Source: Paenibacillus melissococcoides
GTDB lineage: Bacteria > Bacillota > Bacilli > Paenibacillales > Paenibacillaceae
Reading direction: 5' to 3'
NCBI GenBank assembly: GCA_944800085.1
Contig: CALYLO010000005.1
Span: forward strand, 1 to 64,000
Length of the DNA stretch: 64,000 nucleotides
The translations under genes and the position numbers were made by a program. The first letter of the stretch is position 1; the number at the start of each line of letters is the position of its first letter. Of the stretch, positions 34,436 to 45,179 are shown in pieces. The notes below the pieces were generated by a model. The model was not told the DNA's origin, ran no database searches, and saw nothing but the letters and a program-made list of their open reading frames with translations.

Positions 34436-36820
34436 ATGAAATACGACATGACAGTTCAAGCCGAGAGTTGGTATCGGCAAGCGGAGCAGAAGGCCGCTCA
34501 CTATTTTGCCTCCCTTTCTGCGCAGGTCAAGGCCAAGACTTATGCGCCTGCACTGACAGCAGATTTTGAAATATGGAAACAGGACCATATTCATTCTCCT
34601 TCATGGCTCTCCTTCTTGTCGAGAAGAGGGAGAAAACCGGACGCTTCGGATTATGATAAATATATACAATGGCTGAACGATGCCGGAAAATTGGACGCTT
34701 ACTTGGATCGAAGCGTCTCCTACATGTATATGAGGGATCTGGGCAAAGCCCTGGATTCTCCTGACACGCAGACCCGAATTCAACGCTGCATTGCCGGCAT
34801 CAAAAAGCACTTGCTTCATTCCTCCGCAACTAACGGGGGAGGGCAGCCCGAAGTTATGAGTCTGGCTAAGGCGTATCGGTGGGCGCAGAAGGAAGGGGTC
34901 GAAGACGCCGTGATATGGGTGATCGGGAAGCTGAGGAGCGTATCCGCCCATATTCCGGAAGGAATGGATGCGGAGCAAGCCCAGCGCAAGCTGATCAAAA
35001 TCATTGTCGGGGTTGTTCTCCATGCCGCCGAAGAGATGGATGACGATATAGTGCCGGCCGAACGCGCCCGAAGACTGGATGAAGCCATCAGGCTAGGTTA
35101 TTCTTATGGACTGACCTATCCCTTTATTGACGACCTGCTTGATTCCCAAGTGTTACAAGAGCATGAGAAGGAACAATATTCCGGTATGATACGTTCCGCC
35201 CTTGTCACGGGAACGGTGCCGGAATGGGAAGAATGGGCCGGCAAGAACAAGGATATGCTCCGTTTCATCCACTTGGAGCTTCGGGATGCTTTTGAGTATA
35301 TTAAAGGCTATCAGCTACCGGACACGGAGAGAACATTTTTCGAGCAGTCTTATGTGTTTTTTCATTCCCAGGATCTGGACCGTGCAAAGGAACTGTCGAA
35401 TCCGAATTACACCAATGAAGAACTGTACTTGCCTATCATCCTGAAATCCGCTTCTTCCCGATTGATCGTCCGCTCGGTCATTCGCGCGCCTGAGGATGAA
35501 GGCTTTCATCATCGCACCTTCTGTTATGGCATCTACAACCAGTTGGCCGATGATTTTGCGGATATGTTTGACGATATGAGAGACGGTGCCGTAACACCCT
35601 ATACCTATTATTTAAAATACCGTGGTCAGCGCAAGGATCTGATCAATCCCTTTGAACTGTACTGGGCGGTCATTTCCCATTTGATCCATAACGTATATCA
35701 CTCCGATGCCAAGTCCCGCGAGGTGATCCTGGATCGTGCCATCAACGGTCTAAAACGGTGCAAACAGCGCGTTGGAAACGAGAAATATAATGAACTTATG
35801 GATATGTTCGCCTCCGGAATTCCGGAATTCAATCGACTGATCCAACATATGGTTCGCAAAGCGGATGAGGTCGATTTTTTCGATAAATTGCTTCGTGACC
35901 AGATGGTAACCGCTCTAAAAAATGAGCGCAAAGAAAAGGAACAATTTTTCGATACAATCAAATCGGTTCGCCATCAGATTAACGAGCTGTTGCCGATACC
36001 GAAGCATCACGGAATTCCGGCGATGAAGGAAACGCTTATTGATGCCGCAAATTATAGTCTCGAGGGCGACGGCAAGCGGTTGAGACCGATACTGGCCTGG
36101 GTCATGGGCGTGCAGGAATATGGCTTGAAGGCTTCAGCGCTTGTGCCGCTGCTGCGATCATTGGAATATATGCACACCGCCTCCTTGATCTTTGATGATC
36201 TGCCTTCGCAGGATAATGCGGCTACGCGGAGAGGACGTCCAACCCTGCATCAGGCGCATAACAGCGCCACTGCCGAATTAACCGGCCTGTTCCTGATTCA
36301 GAAGGCCATTGAAGAACAAGCGTCCCTAGACGGGTTCGATCCGAACACCGTGCTTGCCTTGATGCGATATTCGTCCCAAAAGGCCGCCGAGATTTGCATG
36401 GGCCAGGCGATGGACTTGCAATCCAAAGGCCAAGCGTTGACGCTGGAGCAGATGAACATGATATGCTTTTACAAAACCGGGATTGCATTCGAGGCTTCTC
36501 TCCTCATGCCTGCCATTCTCGCTCAGGTGAACGAGACGGAAATGGAGGCGATGAAAAAATTCGCCTATCATGCGGGCATTGCGTTTCAGATTAAGGATGA
36601 TCTGCTTGATTATGAAGGAGATCAGCAATTGCTCGGGAAGCCTGTCGGCAAGGATGCGGAAAACAACACTTCGACTTTTGTGACCATCCTCGGTCACGAA
36701 GGCGCCAGAAGAGAGATGTGGGAGCATTACTCCCTTGCCAGCGAAGCGTTGAGAGCGATGCCTCGCCCTATCGCTTTTTTGAAGCATTTATTGAATTATA
36801 TGGTCCATCGCGACAGTTAA
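34436..36820 (+). CDS. two-part polyprenyl synthetase family protein
   Basis: A 794-residue isoprenoid enzyme. The C-terminal part (about 515-794) is a trans-prenyltransferase: GDGKRLRPIL, the first aspartate-rich motif FDDLPSQDNAATRRGRPTLH, GQAMDLQSKG, FYKTG and the second motif QIKDDLLDYEGD. Standard enzymes are about 300 residues. The extra 500 residues contain a second class I-like set of acidic motifs (TYPFIDDLLDS near 225 and YNQLADDFADMFDDMRDG near 355), suggesting a fused prenyltransferase-like or terpene-synthase-like half. Start ATG at 34436. Product unknown. Confidence 0.8.
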   Translation: MKYDMTVQAESWYRQAEQKAAHYFASLSAQVKAKTYAPALTADFEIWKQDHIHSPSWLSFLSRRGRKPDASDYDKYIQWLNDAGKLDAYLDRSVSYMYMRDLGKALDSPDTQTRIQRCIAGIKKHLLHSSATNGGGQPEVMSLAKAYRWAQKEGVEDAVIWVIGKLRSVSAHIPEGMDAEQAQRKLIKIIVGVVLHAAEEMDDDIVPAERARRLDEAIRLGYSYGLTYPFIDDLLDSQVLQEHEKEQYSGMIRSALVTGTVPEWEEWAGKNKDMLRFIHLELRDAFEYIKGYQLPDTERTFFEQSYVFFHSQDLDRAKELSNPNYTNEELYLPIILKSASSRLIVRSVIRAPEDEGFHHRTFCYGIYNQLADDFADMFDDMRDGAVTPYTYYLKYRGQRKDLINPFELYWAVISHLIHNVYHSDAKSREVILDRAINGLKRCKQRVGNEKYNELMDMFASGIPEFNRLIQHMVRKADEVDFFDKLLRDQMVTALKNERKEKEQFFDTIKSVRHQINELLPIPKHHGIPAMKETLIDAANYSLEGDGKRLRPILAWVMGVQEYGLKASALVPLLRSLEYMHTASLIFDDLPSQDNAATRRGRPTLHQAHNSATAELTGLFLIQKAIEEQASLDGFDPNTVLALMRYSSQKAAEICMGQAMDLQSKGQALTLEQMNMICFYKTGIAFEASLLMPAILAQVNETEMEAMKKFAYHAGIAFQIKDDLLDYEGDQQLLGKPVGKDAENNTSTFVTILGHEGARREMWEHYSLASEALRAMPRPIAFLKHLLNYMVHRDS

Positions 36821-36827
36821 AAGCAGT

Positions 36828-36864
36828 AAGCAGCTCTTTTGCAAAAGCAAGAGCTGCTTTTTCT
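36828..36864 (+). terminator. terminator of the prenyl synthetase gene
   Basis: Eleven-base stem AAGCAGCTCTT / AAGAGCTGCTT with a TTGCAAAAGC loop and a T run. Confidence 0.8.
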
Positions 36865-36874
36865 ATCGTTTTAA

Positions 36875-37211
36875 TCAGGCATCTGCGGGCTCTCGCGATG
36901 CATGTTCTTTTAAGATGGCGGAGATGCGTTCTCGCTCTTCGTCGGATGCGTGATAATAATAAATGACGTTAATCATCTGGTTGGAGCCGGCGATCTCCTC
37001 CGTCGTGATTTGATTGCGGCCCAAATCGCCTTTGGGGTCCGACTTGCGCATTCGGGTATAATGCAGCGCTCTTTCCCCGTCCAATTGAATGAATCCTTTG
37101 TCGTAATGATGCTTCTTCTTGCCATATTGCCGCCAAAGGCGTAGGCATGATTGATTTTATCCATTTTGTCTTTCCCGGCAATTTCGACTCGCCGGGGGGA
37201 ATATTGAACAT
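36875..37211 (-). pseudogene. LytR-CpsA-Psr (LCP) family remnant
   Basis: Several frames together show pieces of an LCP domain: MDKINHAYAFGGN, then LDGERALHYTRMRKSDPKGDL (the conserved arginine-rich motif near the end of the family's catalytic domain) and a short tail. At least two frame changes occur and the N-terminal membrane anchor is absent. A decayed cell-wall teichoic-acid ligase gene. Confidence 0.65.
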
Positions 37212-37214
37212 GAC

Positions 37215-38192
37215 CTAACAGCCGAGATTGCCGCCGGTAGGGACGCCAAGCAAATTGGCGAATATCGTGTAGAAGCTGATTCGGTTATTCACGGCGCCAG
37301 GGTTTGCCCCATTGCATTCCTTCACGCCGTTGATCGATCGGATCGTCTCGCCGAATCCTGCGCCGTTCACCATTGCGTTATGCGGGGTCATCGTCCCTGC
37401 GCCGCTCTGTGTATTCCAGAACCACAAAGCCGTCTTCCAGGCTACGGAGGAATCCTGTGCCACCAGATCCGGATTGGTTAGAAGGGGGAGTCCCAGCGCA
37501 GCGCCGGCCGCGCCATAATTAAAGTTCCAGCTTAATTGAAGCGGACCTCGGCCGTAGTACTGCTTGCCTGGAGCGCATGGGTACAGGACGCTCGAATTAT
37601 CGCAATAGAACGGATAGGTGGATGTATCCAGCTCTACGATGTACCGCAAATGTCCCGATTCTTGGGCAACGTTTCCTAGAAAAGCGGCTGCTTCTTGTTT
37701 TTTGATCGTGTCGCTCCCTGTATTGGCGAATGCGGGGTAGGCGGACAGGGCGGATACGAAGCCGGAGTACGTATAGAATGGATTGCGGTCAGGAAACATT
37801 TGGTTGAACTGCGCCTCGGTAACGACGAACCCGCCGCCGATACCGCTGCCCGTTGGCGTGCATGTTTTGCTGGCGCTTTGTGGAGAAGTAGTAACAGGAG
37901 TGGTGGTGTCATTCTGCGCGGCAACGGCATACGTGTACGTTGTCCCGTTGGTCAATCCGGTATCGGCGGCAGATAAAGCATTTGTCCAGCGATACCAGCT
38001 TCCGTTGCGATAAATATCATAACCTGTTGCGCCGGGAATCGAATTCCAACTCAGGGTGCAGGTTGCATTGGACGCGCTGACTTGCAGCGTAGGGGGGGAT
38101 AAAGCTCCGAATGCGGTAAACGGAAATATAAGAACGGTTCCGATCATCATGACAAGCATGACGACGATTGGTTTAAGAACATTTCTTTTCAT
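37215..38192 (-). CDS. secreted GH19 chitinase with fibronectin type III domain
   Basis: A 325-residue extracellular enzyme. Signal peptide residues 1-29 (VVMLVMMIGTVLIFPFTAFG then ALS), an FnIII domain (about 33-112, CTLSWNSIPGATGYDIYRNG), a short linker, then the GH19 domain (about 120-325). The catalytic glutamate is in FLGNVAQESGHLRY, and the conserved substrate-binding region is YYGRGPLQLSWNFNYG. It would cleave chitin of fungi or arthropods. Upstream of the start is AAGGAGG. Confidence 0.93.
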   Translation of the reverse strand: MKRNVLKPIVVMLVMMIGTVLIFPFTAFGALSPPTLQVSASNATCTLSWNSIPGATGYDIYRNGSWYRWTNALSAADTGLTNGTTYTYAVAAQNDTTTPVTTSPQSASKTCTPTGSGIGGGFVVTEAQFNQMFPDRNPFYTYSGFVSALSAYPAFANTGSDTIKKQEAAAFLGNVAQESGHLRYIVELDTSTYPFYCDNSSVLYPCAPGKQYYGRGPLQLSWNFNYGAAGAALGLPLLTNPDLVAQDSSVAWKTALWFWNTQSGAGTMTPHNAMVNGAGFGETIRSINGVKECNGANPGAVNNRISFYTIFANLLGVPTGGNLGC

Positions 38193-38438
38193 AGCAGACC
38201 TCCTTTTTATGCGAAGAGCCGTTACCTATTATTCAGTGAACTGGAAAAGGTAAACGCGGGTACAACCTTCACACCTTCATGTTCCATCACTCCTCCCTTG
38301 ATTTTGACCCGAGCTTCCAGGCTAAATATGTTCGAATAAATGAAAAGAGCCCCGAATCTTAGTATAATTTTGCAAGAACAAAATGACCTAAGAAAAGGGG
38401 CGTCTCCGAGGTAAATATTAACACAACGAGTAAAAAAA

Positions 38439-38600
38439 TCAAGAAAATTTTTCTGTAAAAGCTGCTAAGAAGCGAAGTCCCCGATCTAATTCCTTCATAT
38501 CCCGGGCAGAGGTGAGCGAGATTCGCGCAAACTGGTTTTTTCGGTTCCTCCCGGGTCGGGAAGCGGACCGATTCCCTGCTTTAAGGCGCTTTCGTCGAAC
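38439..38600 (-). pseudogene. PLP-dependent aminotransferase (MocR-like) C-terminal remnant
   Basis: The frame ending at 38439 reads FARISLTSARDMKELDRGLR then FLAAFTEKFS, the end of fold-type I aminotransferase domains as found in MocR-type regulators. Upstream coding sequence is lost or scrambled. Confidence 0.55.
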
Positions 38601-38682
38601 TCTTGCAAGTTTACGCTTACTTTTAAGCCCGATACCGTTTATAATAAATCAAGCACAAAGTATATAAGAAAAGGTGTCATGG

Positions 38683-40239
38683 ATGAGCATATTAAACGTA
38701 GAACGACTAAGCCACGGCTTTGGTGACCGTGCAATCTTCAAGGATGTATCCTTCCGCCTGCTCAAAGGCGAGCACATTGGCCTAATCGGCGCCAACGGAG
38801 AAGGCAAGTCCACATTTATGAATATCATTACAGGCAAGCTTCAGCCGGATGAAGGCAAGGTTGAATGGTCCAAGCGCGTACGCGTCGGCTATCTCGATCA
38901 GCATGCCGTTCTGAGCAAGGGCTTAACGATTCGAGATGTCTTGAGGAGCGCCTTCCAATATTTATTTGACCTGGAACAAGAAATGAACGACATGTATGCC
39001 AAGATGGGGGACGTGTCTCCGGAAGAGCTGGAGAAGCTCCTTGAGGAAGTCGGCACGATTCAAGATACGTTGACGAATCAAGATTTCTATATGATTGACG
39101 CCAAGGTGGAAGAGACTGCCCGCGGACTCGGCCTGAATGATATCGGCCTGGATAAGGACGTCAACGATCTGAGCGGCGGTCAGCGCACGAAGGTGCTGCT
39201 GGCGAAGCTGCTGCTCGAGAAGCCGGATATCCTGCTGTTGGACGAGCCTACGAACTATCTGGATGAACAGCATATCGAATGGTTGAAGCGATATTTGCAA
39301 GCCTATGAGAACGCGTTTATTCTCATCTCGCACGATATTCCGTTCCTGAACAGCGTGATTAACCTGATCTACCATATGGAGAATCAGGAACTGACGCGCT
39401 ATGTCGGCGACTATGACAAGTTCCAGCAAGTCTATGAAATGAAGAAGCAGCAGCTCGAAGCCGCTTATAAGCGTCAGCAGCAAGAGATTGCCGACCTGAA
39501 GGACTTCGTCGCACGCAACAAGGCGAGCGTAGCCACGCGCAACATGGCGATGTCGAGGCAGAAGAAGCTGGATAAGATGGAGATTATCGAGCTGGCGAAG
39601 GAAAAGCCGAAGCCGCAGTTCCATTTCAAAGACTCCCGGGCTTCCAGCAAGCTGGTGTTCGAGACCAGAGATCTGGTCATCGGTTACGATGAGCCGCTGT
39701 CCCGACCATTGAACCTCCGTATGGAGCGCGGCCAGAAGATCGCCTTGGTCGGTGCGAACGGCATCGGCAAGACGACGCTGCTGCGCAGTATTCTCGGCGA
39801 GATTCCGGCGATATCCGGCTCGGTTGAACGGGGAGACAATCTGGATATCGGTTATTTCGAACAGGAAGTCAAAGATGCGAACTATAATACGTGCATCGAA
39901 GAGATCTGGAACGAGTTCCCTTCCTTCACTCAATTCGAGGTGCGTGCGGCACTGGCGAAGTGCGGACTGACGACGAAGCATATCGAGAGCAAAATCGCCG
40001 TGCTCAGCGGCGGCGAGAAGGCGAAGGTTCGCCTCTGCAAGCTCGTCAATATAGAGACCAACCTGCTCGTGCTCGATGAGCCAACGAACCATCTGGATGT
40101 CGATGCGAAGGATGAATTGAAGCGCGCGCTCAAGACTTACAAGGGCAGCATCCTGCTCATTTCCCACGAACCTGAATTTTATCGCGATGTCGTGACGGAG
40201 ACATGGAATTGTGAATCCTGGACGACGAAAGTATTTTAA
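38683..40239 (+). CDS. ABC-F family ATPase
   Basis: A 518-residue soluble protein with two ABC domains and no membrane segment. First domain: Walker A GANGEGKST, signature LSGGQRTK, Walker B ILLLDEPTNYLD. Second: GANGIGKTT, LSGGEKAK, LLVLDEPTNHLD. A charged linker with YKRQQQEIADLKDFVARNKA (about 255-300) is the ribosome-contacting region of ABC-F proteins. It probably acts in translation; specific antibiotic resistance cannot be told. Start ATG at 38683; the 38674 GTG lies further from a binding site. Confidence 0.92.
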   Translation: MSILNVERLSHGFGDRAIFKDVSFRLLKGEHIGLIGANGEGKSTFMNIITGKLQPDEGKVEWSKRVRVGYLDQHAVLSKGLTIRDVLRSAFQYLFDLEQEMNDMYAKMGDVSPEELEKLLEEVGTIQDTLTNQDFYMIDAKVEETARGLGLNDIGLDKDVNDLSGGQRTKVLLAKLLLEKPDILLLDEPTNYLDEQHIEWLKRYLQAYENAFILISHDIPFLNSVINLIYHMENQELTRYVGDYDKFQQVYEMKKQQLEAAYKRQQQEIADLKDFVARNKASVATRNMAMSRQKKLDKMEIIELAKEKPKPQFHFKDSRASSKLVFETRDLVIGYDEPLSRPLNLRMERGQKIALVGANGIGKTTLLRSILGEIPAISGSVERGDNLDIGYFEQEVKDANYNTCIEEIWNEFPSFTQFEVRAALAKCGLTTKHIESKIAVLSGGEKAKVRLCKLVNIETNLLVLDEPTNHLDVDAKDELKRALKTYKGSILLISHEPEFYRDVVTETWNCESWTTKVF

Positions 40240-40254
40240 TGTAGAAGCGAGGCC

Positions 40255-40289
40255 GACTCTATCGCAATTGATGCGATAGAGTCTTTTTT
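40255..40289 (+). terminator. terminator of the ABC-F gene
   Basis: Twelve-base stem GACTCTATCGCA / TGCGATAGAGTC, loop ATTGA, then six T. Confidence 0.85.
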
Positions 40290-40481
40290 ACATATAGCAG
40301 CATTTGAGAGGGGTCCGGTATTCAAGAATCTTTCTGCACTTTCTCTATAATAGATGATAAAGGGTTCATTTTCCAGATCGTAGAATGACGTAAATAAGGG
40401 AGATAGCTCTGTAACATTGAGAAGTTATGGATAATAGGCTCGTCTATATCTATGAATAGACAACTATGAAGGAGGAGAGCC

Positions 40482-41009
40482 ATGGGTTGCATCAAGTCGG
40501 ACCAAGACATCATCGAGCAAATTCTAACCGGGCGCCAAGATCTATACGCAATCCTGGTCAACAAATACAAGCAGCAGATATACGGCTTGCTGAGCGGAAT
40601 GGGGGCCAGCCATGAAGATGCTCAGGATACGGCGCAGGATGCGTTTATCAAGGCCTACCGGAAGCTTGCCGATCATGATCGGAGCCGGAGCTTTGTCGCA
40701 TGGTTATATACCATTGCCATCCGTACGTATCAAGATCGATTCAAGCGTAAGCAAATGACGTTCGTCGAATGGGATCAGGAGACCCTGTTGGATGAGGCGA
40801 TGCCGGAAACCTTATATCTTCGCTCGAATCGCAGCAGCAAATGCAGCACTTCATTCACAAATTGCCGCCAACCCAGCGAAGGGTCATATTGCTTCCGGTA
40901 TACGAATGAATGCACGTACGAGGAAATATGCGAAATTACGGAGCTATCCATGCATCAAGTGAAAAATGCGCTTTATCGCGCCAAGCATGCGTTGAAAAAA
41001 TGCATGTAG
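40482..41009 (+). pseudogene. ECF-type sigma factor with two compensating frameshifts
   Basis: Sigma-70 family factor of about 175 residues. Region 2 is normal (YKQQIYGLLSGMGASHEDAQ, RSFVAWLYTIAIRTYQDRF). Between about 40820 and 40902 the printed frame gives nonsense, while the next frame reads LESQQQMQHFIHKLPPTQRR then VILLPVYE, the proper start of region 4; the original frame returns for CTYEEICEITELSMHQVKNA. So one indel at each end cancels out, altering about 28 residues. No stop results. It may be a working variant, a pseudogene or two sequence errors. Classified as damaged. Confidence 0.75.
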
Positions 41010-41061
41010 AAGGGACCGACCCATGCAGGCCAGTCCCGGTACATACAGCTTCGTCTTGCTA

Positions 41062-44000
41062 TTATTCTACAAGCTTCCAGGAGTCATCGCTTCCCGGAAT
41101 GCTCTGTGTCCACCACTTGGCTTGATAGAGCTTGCCTTCATAGCGAACCAAGTCGCCTCCTACATATATATTGCCCGGCACGTAATCGACACTGCCGTCT
41201 GCATTTGGAACCACTTCTTTTTGCCATGCTTGCGAGGTATCTGGCGCTTGGCCTTGCACCCACCATTTCGCCGTATATTTCTCTCCTTTGTAGATGACCG
41301 AATTGCCTTCGTAGTAGATCTTCGTCGGATCATACGTATCCGCAAGTCCATCAATAACGGTAATCTGGCGCTCTGCAGAGGCTTGCAGGCCTTGACTGTC
41401 TTCTACGCTGTACACCAGCTTGTAGGTTCCCGGAGTAGAGGAATCAACCGTTCCTTCGATCACAATGCGATCGGTCAGATCGCCATCCTCTTCATCCGTA
41501 GCGGTAACTCCTTCTCTCGGATCGAACTGCTCGCCAACGAGAATCGTTTTATCCGTTGTGCCGTGAATCACAGGCTTGTGATTGATCTTTTCTGCAACGG
41601 TGATAATGCGTTCAGTAACCGCTTGCTGCCCTTGGCTGTTCTCTACGGTGTACACCAGCTTATATGCTCCTGGAGTAGAGGAATCTACCGTTCCATCGAT
41701 GACAATGCGATCGGTCAGGTCGCCGTCCTCTTTGTCCGTAGCGGTAACCCCTTCTCTCGGATCGAAGTGATCGCCAACGAAAATCGTTTTATCCGTGGCG
41801 CCATGAATCACGGGCTTTGAAGCTACCGGCGGAATGCTTCCATTTCCGAATGCTTTGAAAATATCGGTAAATTGATATTGCGCCGTTACGCCATTATTTT
41901 TTTCCAACATCGCATCCCGGTTCATCGACCAGAAGGAGGTCATCGCCAGCCCGTTCTCGATCGCATGATCGACAACCCATTGAGACCACTCTGTCGTAAA
42001 GACCGGATGTGCCGCGCCTTCAAAACCGATGGATGGCGTCGTTCCAATGATTCCATATGCCTCTTGATCGGTCAGATCGATGTTGGCAAATTGCTTGAAG
42101 TATTGCTTCACTTGGTTCTTCGTCGAATCAACGGCTCTCAGCGAAGCGGAACCATAGTTTTCGCCTGGCAGGAGCGTTCCGTTGCCATAACACATCGTCA
42201 TGATGTTCACGACTCTGACATCCACGCCGGCAGACAGGTAAGCCTCCAATACATCCAATTGAACGGAAGTCAGACCGCTTGGCAGTACAGGGAGCGTTAA
42301 TACGATATCGACTCCGGTTGCGTCTTGCAGCTTTTTAATCGCCTTCGCATTGGCGATATTCAGGGCTTTGTTCTGAGCGCCGCCCTCAATGTCGAGGTCT
42401 AATCGGGTCAGTCCATAGCCTTGAACAAGTTCCATATACGTATTGAACAACGTATCTGTATCTTGAGTCACTTCCCAGAACGTACGTTCAAACCGCCAAG
42501 GGAGATCGCGACGTCGCCGCCCATTTCGCGCAGTTCTCGGATAGACTGCTTAATTCCTTGATATTGGGCGTTGTCTGCATTCTTTTCATTCAGTTCGGGA
42601 TATCCTCCCCAGCCCCATTGCACTTTACCATCAACGATTTTATTCGGAGTGGATTGAATAAAGCCAAGATTGAAGAATTTCACGCCCGTATCCTCGGAAA
42701 TTCTGGCAAGGTTAGGGGCGCCGTTGTTGGAATAGCCCGGCTTGGTAACCCATGCCACCATATCGATGAACGGAGAATTGACTTGCTTCGGCCATTCGAT
42801 TCCTTGACCAACCCCAAAGTCATGATCCGGAGCTGCCGCTTCGATAACTGTAATCATGCGTTCTTTTTGGGCCGTTAATCCTTGTGAATCCGTAACGGAG
42901 TAGGTCAGCTGATACTTCCCGGCCGCATTCGTGTTTACTTCTCCCGTCACGGTAATACGCGACGTTACATCTCCGTCTTCCGCGTCCGTAGCGGTTACGC
43001 CGGCCAGCTTATCGAAGACGTCGCCGACTTGAAGCGTCAGGTCCGTTACGCCATGCAATACAGGCGGTTGATTGTTGCTTGGCGCTTCGATAACGGTAAT
43101 GATGCGTTTTTTCTCGGCCGTTAAACCTTGTGAATCCGTAACGGAGTAAGCAAGCTCATACTTGCCGGCCACATTCGTATTGACTTCTCCCGTCACGGTA
43201 ATACGGGATGTCAAATTTCCGTCTTCGGCGTCCGTAGCGGTAACGCCGGCCAGCTTATCGAAGTGGTCGCCGACTTGAAGCGTCAGGTCCGTTACGCCAT
43301 GCAATACGGGCGGTTGATTTTTGCTTTGAGCTTCATCGCCTAGAATGAGTTGTCTGTTCATCTCCGGGCTGTTATTCGAAACCCGCTGAACAAGCTCCAT
43401 GCTTGTAATCTCGGCATCGCCCTTCAGTTTGAACGTATAGGATCTGCCGGGCTCAATCGTTTTGGCGTCATAAACCGATTTCAGATCGACGACGGTATAA
43501 CCGTTCTCATTGGTTACGGTTCCCGCCAAGTAATCGCCGGCCGTGAACGATCCGTCGGCCTGGATGTAAAGCTTCGGCAGCTTAACCGTTTTCGCTCCTC
43601 TTTCCACGGCTCTCAGCACTTGATTCGATTCGGTCAAAGACTCGTTATTGAAGAGGGTGATTTCATACCCTTTATTGTTGCCCCAAGGCTCTGTATACGG
43701 TTTCACATCCACCGTAACGTCGAGCTTGGCATATTGGATTTCATGTGTTTTCAACGGCTGGCTTCCGAAGAGGCCTTCTTTCGTTGCCTTTGTTAATTTG
43801 TCACGCTTGGCAGGGTCCGTCGTAGGAGCATCATTGGAAGCCATCCAAGCAATAACGCCGCCCAGACCATTCTCAAGCACGTATTTCGTCTTCTCTTGAA
43901 TGGATCTTTCATTGTCATACGTATAGAATACGCCGGTGGTCTCATCATACAGATATGGAGCCTTAGCCGCATCATCCCAATATTCTTTGAGATTCGGGTA

Positions 44001-45179
44001 AGTGGCCTTCAGCTTGTCGAGGTTGCGATAAGACCAAGTCCCTGTTCGGCGGCCGCCGTCCCCAAGGACGAGAGGGGATTCGCCAACCGCGCCGCGGGAT
44101 GGAGTCTGATCTGCATCCTTGGCGGATAATGCGGCTTGACCGAATAACCCCGGATGATTCGGATCGGGTCCTTGCGACACTTGATCCCAGCCGCGAGTAT
44201 AGTAGGCTGCCCCGATGACAATCTTGTTCGGTTCAGCACCTTGCTGAATCAAATAGTTCACGCTCTCATCGATAGAGAGGTTGTTGCCGGTCAGCGGGTC
44301 ATTAGGATTCGGATATAAGCCGGTATGATGGCCGCTCACTTCATCCCATGCGCCGCGCATGTCATAAGTCATGATATTGGCAAAGTCCACAATATTAAAT
44401 AACTTTGGCACATCAATGCCGATATCAATTTTTGCTTTGGGAGCGGGAAGGGCAACGGACAGTTCATACGTTTTGCCAAGCTCGGCTCCTTGTTGATTCA
44501 GTGCGTTTTTGAAGTCTTGCAGGAGCAAAATATAATTATTTTTATCCTCCGGCGTAGCGTATTTCGTGCCTTCATCGTTTTTATTATCGACAAGATCAGG
44601 CTGTCGAACTTCAGCCGGGAACTCCCAATCCACATCGACGAAGTCCATGTTCGTATACTTGATGAATTTCATAACATTCTGAACCAAATTCGCCCGTTTC
44701 GAAGCATCGGCCGCCACGACAGAGAAGTCGCCTGATTTCGACCATCCGCCAAGAGAGATGCCGACTTTCAGATTCGGGTTTTCTGCGCGCAATTGCTGCA
44801 GGGCGATAAGTGCGCCGGCATTGGCTGCGTCCCATTGTACGCCATCCTGGCCGACAGGCGCGCCTACAGCCGCATCCTTGTCGGTAAAGACGAGGTTGCC
44901 TTGGGCATCAAAATCAAGGAAGGCATAGTTCAAGTGGGTTAGTTGATCGGCGGGAATATCCTTGGGATAAAAGTTCCCTTGCCCTCCCCAGATCGACCAA
45001 TCGCCATAGTACATGACATTCCGGATTTCCTGTGCTGAGTCCTGCTTGACATCAGGTTCCTTTGCTGCGGGAACAGTCGTTCCTGCATAAGCCGGCGCCA
45101 ATGAAGAGACGAACATCATGATGGTCATTACCGTCATGGCGAACAATCTTCGGGCACTCTGCTTTCTCCTAGTCTTCAT
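41062..45179 (-). pseudogene. very large secreted chitinase with two GH18 domains, one frameshift
   Basis: Signal peptide (residues 1-32, ending APAYAG). First GH18 domain about 45-465 with DFVDVDWEFPA catalytic motif. Then an Fn3-like region and two Ig-like DUF5011 repeats (GVTDLTLQVGDHFDKLAGVT). Second GH18-like domain beginning EWPKQVNSPFIDMVAWV; its motif is LTRLDLDIEGG. Then two further Ig-like repeats (TDKTIFVGDHFDPREGVTAT) and two CBM5/12 chitin-binding modules (KYTAKWWVQGQAPDTSQAWQ, LYQAKWWTQS). The frame breaks at three T on the coding strand (42490-42492); four T would restore GGFERTFWEVTQD and give about 1370 residues. Confidence 0.9.

Noticed and set aside
38962..40167. A 401-codon frame antisense to the ABC-F gene
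   Set aside because: It is a shadow of the conserved ATPase, whose motifs are all in the plus-strand frame.
41023..41820. A 265-codon plus-strand frame opposite the chitinase tail
   Set aside because: Shadow of the Ig-like and chitin-binding repeats; no binding site or domain.
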